Below, piece by piece: positions 27,701 through 34,900 of a stretch of 43,148 nucleotides of DNA. Both the position numbers and the translations under genes were made by a program. Within the stretch, counting starts at the first letter, position 1, and each line of letters starts with the position of its first letter. This stretch comes from Clostridiaceae bacterium (GTDB taxonomy: Bacteria; Bacillota; Clostridia; DSM-8532). The notes under the pieces are model-generated. The model worked only from the letters and a program-made list of their open reading frames with translations, was not told the origin of the DNA and did not search any database. The DNA lies in the NCBI GenBank assembly GCA_012522505.1, contig JAAYKJ010000038.1, positions 1-43,148 on the forward strand, given 5' to 3'.

Positions 27701-29532
27701 AAGAGCATTACTCCAACCCCAGGACCCTGCTTAATTATATTGAACAAAATGGCATCACCTATGTGAAAGCGACACCATCCCTGTTCAGCATGCTCGTCAA
27801 TGACAGAGGCTTTCACGGTTCAAATGAATCTTCTCCCTTGCGTTTGGTGGTACTGGGCGGAGAGCAGATGGTTGTTGGGGACGTAGAAAAATTCCACAAC
27901 AGGTTCAGCAATGTCAAGATCATGAACCATTATGGTCCTTCTGAAACAACAATCGGTTCAATCGCCTGTATGCTTGATTTCGAGCGATTTGAATGTTATA
28001 AGCAATCTCCTGTCATCGGAAAACCGATCAACAATACGCAGGTTTATATACTTGATGATGCCTTAAACCCTGTTCCTGTCGGAGTTCCTGGAGAAATATA
28101 CATATCGGGGGACGGCGTATCAAGAGGTTATTTAAACAGGCCAGACCTGACAGCCGGGAAATTCATTGTCAATCGGTTCGAGAAGACCCCCAAAAGAATG
28201 TACAAAACAGGGGACTTGGGCAGATACCACGCTGATGGTGCAATCGAATTTCTGGGGAGAAAGGACAATCAGGTTAAAATCAGGGGGTATAGAGTGGAGC
28301 TTACCGAGATTGAAGCCTGCTTATTGAAATATGAAAAAGTCAAAGACGGAGCAGTAGTGGCAAGAGATGATAACGGCAGCAAGTACATATGTGCCTATAT
28401 CGTTCACGATGAAGACGTAACCATATCGGAAATCAGGAAACAGCTTGAGAAAGAGCTGCCAGATTATATGATACCGTCATTTTTTGTCTCATTGGACAGG
28501 ATACCTTTAACTCCAAACGGAAAAGTGGACACAAAAGCACTTCCGTCTCCCAGTGGTTCTGCGGGCACAAGCGTGGAATATATCCCTCCTGGAAATGAAC
28601 TGGAGAAAATCCTCACACAGATATGGCAGGAGGTGCTGGGGGTTGAAAAAATAGGGATAGACCATAATTTTTTCGAAATGGGAGGGCATTCCCTAAAGAT
28701 CATTCAACTGATATCCGGAATCTATGAAGCCTTTCATGTGGAGATTTCCCCCAGACAGGTTATCGAGGCACCGACAGTAAGAGAAATGGCAAGGCGAATG
28801 GCCGAAGGCAGCTATAAGGAACAGCACCCGCTAATGCTGCTAAACGAAAACAAGGATAGGAAGGTGTTCTGTTTTCCGCCGGTAGGGGGTTACGGGTTGG
28901 TATATAAAAGCCTGGCAGATTTATCGGATACGCATGCCTATCACAGCTTTAACTATATCGAAGACAGCAGCAATCACCTGCATCTCTATGTGCAGTACAT
29001 AAAAGAAGTGCAGCCCGAAGGCCCTTATGTTCTGATGGGATGGTCGGCTGGTGGCAATCTCGCCTTTGAGGTCGTAAAAGAGATGGAAAGCCAGGGCCAT
29101 GAGGTTTCAGACTTGATACTCATTGATGCTCATCGAACCATAAGAAATGCAAATCTATCAGAAGAAGAAATAAAAAAGATAGTGGCTGAAAACCTGGCAC
29201 AGGCAGAGCAGGATGTATTCTACAAGGATTACCTGGGTAAGAACAGCTTCATACGAAAAACAGTGGCGGCAAAGATGGAGGATTTTTTTACTTACCTGCG
29301 AAATGACATGATCAATTCAGGGAAAGTGAAATCCAATATCCATATGATTCTATCCACCGATGAAATACCACAGGAACAAGACTTGAGAAGGGATTGGTAC
29401 AGGGTTACTGCCGGGAAATTCTTAACATACCAAGGTACAGGCAGCCATTCATATATGCTCTACTCCGGTGCTGTAGAGGAGAATGCAAGGATCATCGGGT
29501 CTATCTTAACCACGTCTTCCGTCATTTTATAG
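21712..29532 (+). CDS. terminal NRPS, half-C-A(Phe)-PCP-E-C-A(Asp)-PCP-TE
   Basis: Final subunit of 2606 residues. Order: N-terminal half C domain (about 15-255); A1 (about 270-760); PCP1 (Ser808, GGDSIKA); E (about 861-1300, His989-His990 in HHLVVDG, plus EGHGRE and NYLGQF); DCL-type C (about 1328-1760, LSPTQEG, His1462-His1463); A2 (about 1783-2275); PCP2 (Ser2327, GGHSL); type I TE (about 2380-2606). A1 pocket residues are D-A-W-T-I-A-A-I-C-K, identical to the GrsA phenylalanine code; with the E domain this gives D-Phe. A2 reads D-L-T-K-V-G-H-I-G-K, the surfactin-type aspartate code. The TE triad is visible as Ser2445 (GWSAGG), Asp2472 (LIDAH) and His2579 (GSHSYML), so the chain is released here by hydrolysis or cyclisation. 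Start: ATG after AAGGAG. Confidence 0.96.
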   Translation: MLADKYSENILMTTEKGMAERKYWLSQLQGQPSVSCFPKDNNYTEQMQTAFSTFSMVFPDKVFHSITKISNKSDYAAYMILAAGVVWLLHKYTSGSDIIVGMPSFRQKSTGEYTENVLPLRAKIAQDVTFKSLLEQIKQAVLDADNNQNLPLSHVAELLGLHTEADYKYRFNTIVRMDSIHSERFNECINADVVFSFSLEQDSLKADIQHDMRVLGRQTILRILNHLERFLLEAISRPDKKLSDIDMMSPEEKQRILFDFNDTKVLYPKNKTIQQLFEEQVRQTPDAAALVFGEEVLSYKQLNERANQLARVLRHKGVKPNRIVGVMVERSIEMIVSILGVLKAGGAYLPIDPQYPAARIRYMLTDSQTDIVLTQNTIHIEPLLDDGTTCMTLVHVDDRSIYTGGSENLDNISEPTDLAYIIYTSGSTGKPKGVMLEHTGIASLREFFRNEFEINTTDRIVQFASISFDASVWEIFMALLTGASLHLVSEETIKNPDQFQRFINEHGITVATLPPTYLANLDPQSIGTLRTMITAGSSTTRSLVEKWKSQVVYINAYGPTETTICTTTFTCDETTEQYHSVPIGKPIYNTRVYIVDKDNRIVPEGVAGELCVSGDTLARGYLNRPNLTREKFVPNPYAEGEMMYRTGDLAKWMPDGNIEFLGRVDHQVKVRGYRIETGEIEACLRKHKDVKEVIVMARDGQNGDKYLCAYIVALQRLKPHELKQTLAEELPQYMIPSFFIQIDAMPLSPNGKVDIKALPMPDEGLYATREYVAPSNDLESKLEKIWAEVLGLESVSIKDSFFELGGDSIKAIQVLSRLNSHSLKLELKDLYQHKTIEEVAKTVTYITVKQIDQGPVSGEVSLTPAQRWFFNNGFSHMHHWNQSVMLRAKAGFDVRAVEKAFKKISAHHDALRMVYREEQGRIIQYNRDIDEGEAISIEVYDLISDDNYCETIQHKADALQESIRLETGPLVKLALFKTPEGDHLLIVIHHLVVDGVSWRIILEDFKTAYDQAIHDEETSLPNKTSSFQEWSLKLVEYANSKEIKKEYAYWRDIEAMDIPLLPVDYENKETPRLKDARSVEISLSREETQRILQEANKPYNTEINDLLLTALALAINKWTNQDTILINLEGHGREDIIKDVDITRTVGWFTSQYPVRIDLSEKDDISYLLRSVKEEIRKIPNKGIGYGILRYLSEDSADSIEFKNNPEICFNYLGQFEQAVDTELFGLSTMSTGQAMSPESENRFKLNINGIVTDGRLILSILYDQNQYERMTIQNLAENYQSSLCRIIDHCVSTVRRKPTPSDVGCKELTIKQFEPVYHEWGDLITRIYRLSPTQEGILFHAILDAKSHTYFQQIAFTIKGVVEPALLEKSFNIIVDRHDILRTHFIYQSLKRPLQVVLSRSEIKINIEDISHLDEASIRSYVEDYWVRDRDNGFDLSKDQLIRLTLVKRGKEDYTLIWSFHHILMDGWCIGIINKELFEIYTALKKNMYYRLGKAPHFINYINWLETHDEDEAREYWTRYLEGYGIKAGIPSTRARKTGKYKREEYSFRIDEEMTSKLTSIAAKNNTTLNIVLQAIWGIILQKYNRTNDVVFGAVMSGRSSEIEGIEEMLGLFINTVPVRVHCSTDTPLITLLGNMQQAALWGEKYSYYPLVEIQEAHALKGALFDHILVFENYPIEKNLLATSSQNQTGFSVEDVKTFQQTNYSLCMTIFPANETGFTITYNADVLDRDFVQSIESHIKQAAETIIDDPSVTAGAVELLKTDEKNRILFGFNQTGTDYPRDETICRLFERQANSMPGNVAVVFEGRHITYQELNQKANQLARILQEQGMCPEEIVGIRVTPSIEMVIGILGVLKAGYAYLPIDPDIPSARVKQIALDSGASLILTQSGIAEEDLGIKQIELDAPGIYRGDIANLGTPSDPHSLVYVIYTSGTTGKPKGVQVEDRSLVNYIHWFSARAGLTCEDKTVLVSSFAFDLGYTSLYSSLLNGCALHLMKKEHYSNPRTLLNYIEQNGITYVKATPSLFSMLVNDRGFHGSNESSPLRLVVLGGEQMVVGDVEKFHNRFSNVKIMNHYGPSETTIGSIACMLDFERFECYKQSPVIGKPINNTQVYILDDALNPVPVGVPGEIYISGDGVSRGYLNRPDLTAGKFIVNRFEKTPKRMYKTGDLGRYHADGAIEFLGRKDNQVKIRGYRVELTEIEACLLKYEKVKDGAVVARDDNGSKYICAYIVHDEDVTISEIRKQLEKELPDYMIPSFFVSLDRIPLTPNGKVDTKALPSPSGSAGTSVEYIPPGNELEKILTQIWQEVLGVEKIGIDHNFFEMGGHSLKIIQLISGIYEAFHVEISPRQVIEAPTVREMARRMAEGSYKEQHPLMLLNENKDRKVFCFPPVGGYGLVYKSLADLSDTHAYHSFNYIEDSSNHLHLYVQYIKEVQPEGPYVLMGWSAGGNLAFEVVKEMESQGHEVSDLILIDAHRTIRNANLSEEEIKKIVAENLAQAEQDVFYKDYLGKNSFIRKTVAAKMEDFFTYLRNDMINSGKVKSNIHMILSTDEIPQEQDLRRDWYRVTAGKFLTYQGTGSHSYMLYSGAVEENARIIGSILTTSSVIL
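21766..22480 (+). other. N-terminal half condensation domain (C-lobe only), second copy
   Basis: From RKYWLSQ onward this matches the second lobe of C domains (WLLHKYTSGSDIIVG, NQNLPLSH) but has no first lobe and no HHxxxDG. Like the copy at 3706, it replaces the usual GSPVAGR with a GxPxFxQ pattern and has NxxLPLR or a close variant. Shared departures from normal C domains make the two copies a distinct type rather than random truncations. Confidence 0.7.
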
Positions 29533-29533
29533 C

Positions 29534-29542
29534 GGGAGGTGA
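29534..29542 (+). promoter_or_regulatory. ribosome binding site fixing the oxidase start at 29547
   Basis: GGGAGGTGA lies just after the stop of the terminal NRPS and four bases before the ATG at 29547. A longer in-frame reading from 29394 would overlap the TE coding sequence and adds 51 residues unrelated to the family, so 29547 is preferred. Confidence 0.8.
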
Positions 29543-29546
29543 GAAA

Positions 29547-30551
29547 ATGAAAAAGAGATTATCAGGATATGATAGCAATAAACGCTATTTCTGGTCACCG
29601 GCTTTCGATTGTGTGAACGATGACGATCATCTGAGGATTGGAGCCTTTGATTTTGGGGGAGATGCAGGCGGAATTTTCCCCGAACTCTATTACATCACCC
29701 AAAGGGGTGCGACACCTTGTGAAATGATGCAAAGATTCACATCCGTCGATCCTGGAAAGCTGGAAAAGCTCATCAAAGAATTGGTTCAAAAAAGGGTGCT
29801 GGTTTCTTCCATTCTATCGCCGTCAGAAATATTTGAAGTTCAGTCCAGGATGTTCAAGAACGAATATGATGAAGAAACTTTCCTTAACCCCGCCCGGCTG
29901 GAGGAATACAGAAGAAAACAGCTAAACAGAAGGCCGAACCTGAATGAAACCGGGAAAATTCTACTGGAGCAAAAAGAAGCATACCCGGAGTTGATTAGCC
30001 AGCGCAGAACATACAGGACATTTGACACAGATCACAGGATAAGCATGAAAACCTTATCACAACTGATGTCGGTGTTCAGGCAGGTTTGCAGCGAGGGTGA
30101 AATTAGGTATTACTATGCCAGCGCAGGGGGACTTTATCCTGTGGACATCTATGTATATGCCAAAGACAACCGGGTTGAAAGTGTACAGGGAGGACTATAT
30201 TATTATTCCCCCATTGACAACAGCCTGGTGCTTGCAAATAGCTCCTGCGTGATTACAGAAGCAGCACACTTGTTTACCAATAAAGACATTTTCAGAAGCT
30301 CGGCCCTTTCGCTATTCTTTATCTACAATGCGGATGTCTCCATGCCTAAGTATGGGGGTATGGCATATTTTTACGCATGTATAGACACAGGTCTTATGGT
30401 GGGAGCTCTTACCGCTGTTGCAGAGTTGAACGACATTGGGATTTGTTCTGTTGGGAGCATGGAATTTGACAGAATAAAAAAATACTTTCATCTCAATGAA
30501 AATCAAACACTACTGCATACGGTGGAAGCAGGGCTGAAGCCAAAAATATGA
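29547..30551 (+). CDS. SagB-type FMN-dependent oxidase/dehydrogenase
   Basis: A 334-residue protein of the SagB/McbC nitroreductase-fold family, whose members use FMN and in RiPP and some NRPS pathways oxidise azolines to azoles. The N-terminal ~120 residues contain a small helical segment (PCEMMQRF to VQKRVLV) resembling a winged-helix element. The nitroreductase part starts with SQRRTYRTF, the flavin-binding arginine cluster. YYASAGGLYPVDIYVY is the family hallmark, and MAYFYACIDTGLMVGAL plus IGICSVG complete the fold. The gene follows the terminal NRPS after 14 bases, so it is very likely co-transcribed. No Cy domain is visible among the neighbouring C domains, although a Cys-like A domain exists in the 13740 gene, so the substrate is unclear: a thiazoline formed elsewhere, or a different dehydrogenation. 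Family is sure; role is inferred. Confidence 0.88.
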   Translation: MKKRLSGYDSNKRYFWSPAFDCVNDDDHLRIGAFDFGGDAGGIFPELYYITQRGATPCEMMQRFTSVDPGKLEKLIKELVQKRVLVSSILSPSEIFEVQSRMFKNEYDEETFLNPARLEEYRRKQLNRRPNLNETGKILLEQKEAYPELISQRRTYRTFDTDHRISMKTLSQLMSVFRQVCSEGEIRYYYASAGGLYPVDIYVYAKDNRVESVQGGLYYYSPIDNSLVLANSSCVITEAAHLFTNKDIFRSSALSLFFIYNADVSMPKYGGMAYFYACIDTGLMVGALTAVAELNDIGICSVGSMEFDRIKKYFHLNENQTLLHTVEAGLKPKI

Positions 30552-30581
30552 AGGTGAAAAACAAAGCACTGAGAGTATATT

Positions 30582-30590
30582 GAGGAGGGG
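30582..30590 (+). promoter_or_regulatory. ribosome binding site fixing the exporter start at 30596
   Basis: GAGGAGGGG ends five bases before the ATG at 30596. A GTG in the same frame at 30590 overlaps this site and is therefore unlikely to be the start. Confidence 0.7.
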
Positions 30591-30595
30591 TGCGT

Positions 30596-31870
30596 ATGAA
30601 AGGCAGTATTGCACTAACCACAGAAAAGAAAACGAAATCGTCGGGTAACTATATCCTTTTTTGCATTTCCCGGCTAATCTCTGATTTCGGTACCGTTGTG
30701 TTTAATTTTGCATTAAGCCTGTATATTCTGGATATAACCGGTTCGGCCACGCTGTTTGCCACGATTCTGTCGTTAACGATGATTCCGAGTATTATCATCA
30801 ATACTTTTTGCGGGGTACTGGTAGACAGAAGCAATAAAAAATATGTTGTCGTCGCTTGCGATATATTATCTGGCTTCGTTTTATTGGTATTTGCGATAGT
30901 GTTTAGGTTCAATCCCGAAAGTATTGTTATGTTTGCTGTGTTTGCCATTCTGCTGGGCTCCTTGCAGGCTTTGTTTTCATTGACGATCACAGCGTCCATA
31001 CCCAATATCGCTCCGGAAGAAGATGTACCAAGGTTAAATTCTTCCTTCCAGGGTATCGGCGCGTTGATGAGGATTGGCGGACCCATTGTGGGAGCTGTAT
31101 TTTATAGTCTTCTTGGCATGCAGATGCTGATCATCCTGGATGGGATTTGCTTTATTATTTCTGGTCTGCTTGAATTACTACTGCAGTACAACATCCCCAC
31201 GAAGGAGGATGATTCCAGAAACAAGCCATATAAAGAGCAGCTTAAAGATGTATACAGGTATCTGGGCAGTAAAAGCGGGCTTAAGATACTGTTGATAGCC
31301 ACTCTTATCAGTACGTTGGTATTTAGTTCGCTTACCACGGTTGTACTCCCTTATATTACCTATAATCAGCTTAATCTATCAGAGCTTCAGGTGTCCCAGA
31401 TTATGGCGGCGGGATACCTGGGCATGATCATCGGCATGGTCATTATATCGGTATCGAATAAGTCCCAGCAATTTTTTAGAAAAATACTGCTGTTTTTCAG
31501 GCTTGAACTTGCAGTGGGAATTGTATGGGTTTTTCCGTTACTGCCACTGTTTAAGAGCACCACAGATTGGATTGTTACTGGGATATATTGTCTGTCAATG
31601 ATCCTGATTGGTATTTTTGTTGGTTTTGTGAATATCCCTGCTTTAAGCTATATTCAAACCTCCACGCCTGAAGGGTTAAGGGCCAGCATTATCGGAGTTG
31701 TCAATTCACTCGGGCGACTCGCTACCCCATTGGGTTTATGGCTTTATGGAATCATGTTGGAAAAGATTAACTGGGGATATATCGTAACCATCCCCACCAT
31801 CGTGTTAATCGTAATCATAACGGTTATGGGAATGAATAAATCGCTGAAAGAATTTTTCAAAACTGCGTAA
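30596..31870 (+). CDS. MFS-type efflux permease
   Basis: Integral membrane protein of 424 residues with about 12 hydrophobic helices and a short cytoplasmic N-terminus ending in KKTKSSG. The loop after the second helix carries GVLVDRSNKKYVV, the major facilitator motif A (GxxxDRxxRR-like). Overall it looks like the MFS_3 group of macrolide-efflux and EntS-type siderophore exporters, which use the proton gradient. Its place after the terminal NRPS and the oxidase, in the same direction and 44 bases on, makes export of the finished product, and so self-protection, the likely role. Substrate cannot be deduced. The start is set by a strong GAGGAGGGG site. Confidence 0.9.
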   Translation: MKGSIALTTEKKTKSSGNYILFCISRLISDFGTVVFNFALSLYILDITGSATLFATILSLTMIPSIIINTFCGVLVDRSNKKYVVVACDILSGFVLLVFAIVFRFNPESIVMFAVFAILLGSLQALFSLTITASIPNIAPEEDVPRLNSSFQGIGALMRIGGPIVGAVFYSLLGMQMLIILDGICFIISGLLELLLQYNIPTKEDDSRNKPYKEQLKDVYRYLGSKSGLKILLIATLISTLVFSSLTTVVLPYITYNQLNLSELQVSQIMAAGYLGMIIGMVIISVSNKSQQFFRKILLFFRLELAVGIVWVFPLLPLFKSTTDWIVTGIYCLSMILIGIFVGFVNIPALSYIQTSTPEGLRASIIGVVNSLGRLATPLGLWLYGIMLEKINWGYIVTIPTIVLIVIITVMGMNKSLKEFFKTA

Positions 31871-31880
31871 ACTCCCCTAC

Positions 31881-31907
31881 ACAATAACTTTCGCGAATAA
31901 GTATTGT
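31881..31907. promoter_or_regulatory. imperfect inverted repeat between exporter and lipid-starter PKS
   Basis: ACAATA-a-CTT, eight-base loop, AAGTATTGT: a nine-pair stem with one bulged base, just after the exporter stop. Flanking TTCGCG and CGCGAA elements add a partly overlapping second symmetry. No T run follows, so it is not a clear intrinsic terminator. It could be a weak terminator, an mRNA hairpin or an operator for the downstream unit. Confidence 0.3.
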
Positions 31908-31958
31908 CATGGCGCGAAGTTTACACAAGCGCTCAGTTGAACGATATGAGGAGTAATT

Positions 31959-34900
31959 ATGCGAAAATATGGAAACCTATGCGAAGTATTAAGACATCAC
32001 GCCAATCATGAAGGCGCTGAAGGCATCACCTTTATACAGAGCTCTGATCTAGAGAGAAAGATAAGCTATAAAGAACTATACCACAGGGCGCAAAGCATGC
32101 TATATGTGTTTCAGATGAAAGGCATTGGCAAAAATGACGAACTGGTTTTTCAGGTGGAGGATGACGAAATCTTCATCTGTGCCTTTTGGGCATGCCTTTT
32201 AGGCGGCATAATCCCTGTTCCGATAACGGTTGGCAGCACAGACGAACAAATGCTGAAGTTGTTCAAAGTGTTGGCCATATTGAAAAATCCATATTTACTA
32301 ATCAACGAAAATGGATTGTCAAAAATCGAGGGATTTGCAGCCGGCACCGAATATAAGAAAGCATGTGAAGAAATAAAAAAGAAGTTGGTGTTTGTCGAAC
32401 AGATCGAGAAGAGTAATACGACGGGGATTGAAGCGGAAATTGATGCAAATGATATCGCGTTCATTCAATTTTCGTCAGGTTCTACAGGGGATCCAAAGGG
32501 TGTGGTGATCACCCACGAGAATCTGCTTTACAATATCGACGCGATCATAAACTGCTCCAAAATAACCACGAACGACTCGATTCTTAGCTGGATGCCGCTA
32601 ACCCATGATATGGGCATGATAGGGTGTCATTTGACTCCACTTGCCATGAATATCAACCTTTTTCTGATGCCGACGGCCCTGTTCATCAAAAACCCCAATC
32701 TGTGGCTTGAAAAGGCCAGTTGGCACAACGTTACCATGTTATCCTCCCCAAATTTCGGATATAAGTATCTGCTGAAGTACTATAAACCCGAAAAAGCCCA
32801 GGAATGGAACCTATCCAGTATTCGGGTTATCTTCAACGGCGCAGAGCCCATTTCTTCTGATTTATGCCATAGCTTTCTCAATACAATGAGCAGACATGGC
32901 TTAAAAAGAAATTCAATGCTCACCGTATACGGCATGGCAGAAGCAAGTCTCGCAGTTGCCTTCCCACCGGTCTGTGAAGAATTCAAAACCATATATGTTG
33001 ACAGGAGCTTTTTGGGGGTGGGTGACGAAATAAGGGAGATTGGGCAACCGGAAGGTAACCATGCAAGTTTTGTAGATGTGGGATATGCGGTGGAGCATTG
33101 CGAATTCAGAGTTTGCGATGACAGCAACAATCCATTGGGTGACAATCGCGTCGGGAACATTCAGATCAGGGGCAAAAATGTGACCAGAGGGTATTATAAC
33201 AACCCAACGGAAACAAAGAAAACGATGACACCGGATGGCTGGCTGAATACAGGCGACTTAGGGTTTATCAAAGAGAGACGCCTTATCGTAACCGGACGAG
33301 CAAAGGATATCATTTTCGTCAATGGTCAGAACTATTATCCCCATGATATTGAGCGGGTTGCGGAAGGCCTGGAAGAGATAGAGCTGGGGAAAATAGCGGC
33401 CTGTGGTGTCCATAACGGTCAGAATCAATCTGAAGAATTGGTACTGTTTGTGCTGTTTAAAAAACGGTTGGAGGAGTTTGCAAAAATTGCTCTTAGGCTG
33501 AAAACACACATCAATGCTTGTATGGGGTTGCAGGTTCACGCTGTTGTTCCAGTAAGAAAGATACCGAAAACAACCAGCGGAAAAATACAACGATATAAAC
33601 TTGGAAAGATGTATCAGGATGGGGAATTCACCGAAGCCTGGGTAAAGGTGAAAGCGCTGATGCAACAGCTTGTTGAAAGGCGTGGAGGTTCAAATGCTGC
33701 GACAAAGCTGCAATTGGAGATGCTGGAGGTATGCAGGCAGGTGCTTGGTAGAGACAACATCTCAGCAGACAGCAATTTTTTCGAATGGGGCATCAATTCC
33801 CTCGAGCTAACAGGCATTGTTCAGCGGTTGGATGAAAAATATCATGGAAAGGTAACCGTGACGGATCTATTCGCTTATCCCAGCATTGCGAAGCTTGCAG
33901 AACATATTGAAAATGAAGAACAGATCAGTGTGGAAAAAGGCCAGAAGGCTTTCGAAACAGACGAAAGCGATGATATGGCCATAATTGGAATGGCTGTCCG
34001 GCTTCCGAAAGCAGACGGGGTTGAACAGTTTTGGGAAAACATCCGCTCGGGCAGGGATTGTATTGGTGATTTCCCCAAAAACAGGATGAAAGATATCGAT
34101 GCGTATATGAATTTCCTGGAGAAAGACGGGAAAAACGCAGGGTATATGAAAGGTGCCTATCTTGATGAGATAGACCGGTTCGACCATGAGCTCTTCAGGC
34201 TTAACCCCATGGAAGCAAGCCTGATGCATCCAAACCAGAGAATATTTCTGGAAACAGTCTGGCAGGCGATTGCGGATGCAGGCTACAGCAGCACAGCCCT
34301 TCAGAAAAACAATGTGGGTGTATATTTGGGATACATCGGGGATACCGGAGGTTCCCAATATAAAAAGATGATATGTGATGTAGACAGTACATTAAGCGCC
34401 CTTTCCATGACCGGAAATTTACCATCCATAATACCCAGTAGAATATCCTATCTACTGGACCTGAAAGGCCCTGCCATGCTTGTGGATACAGCATGCTCCT
34501 CTTCTCTTGTGGCTGTGCACCTCGCTTGCCAAGGTTTAACGAAGGGGGATTGCAATATGGCCATCGCGGGAGGCGTGAAGGTAAGCCTGATGCCTCTTGA
34601 AGGGCAGGAGAAAATTGGGATGGAATCTCATGATGGGAAAGCACGGGCATTCGATGATGATGCGGATGGAACCGGAATGGGTGAAGGTGCGGCTGTCATA
34701 GTATTAAAGCCGCTTCGTCAGGCACTGAAAGACAGGGATAATATCTATGCGATCATCAAGGGGAGCGCGATCAACCAGGACGGAAGCTCTGCTGGCATCA
34801 CAGCGCCAAATGTTTTGGCACAGGCGGATGTCATTGATGCAGCCTGGCGCAAGGCAGGCATCAACCCTGAGACAATTTCATATATTGAAGCGCACGGAAC

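Noticed and set aside
29394-29546. Upstream extension of the SagB-type oxidase
   Set aside because: It lies inside the TE coding region in another frame; the ATG at 29547 has a strong ribosome site.
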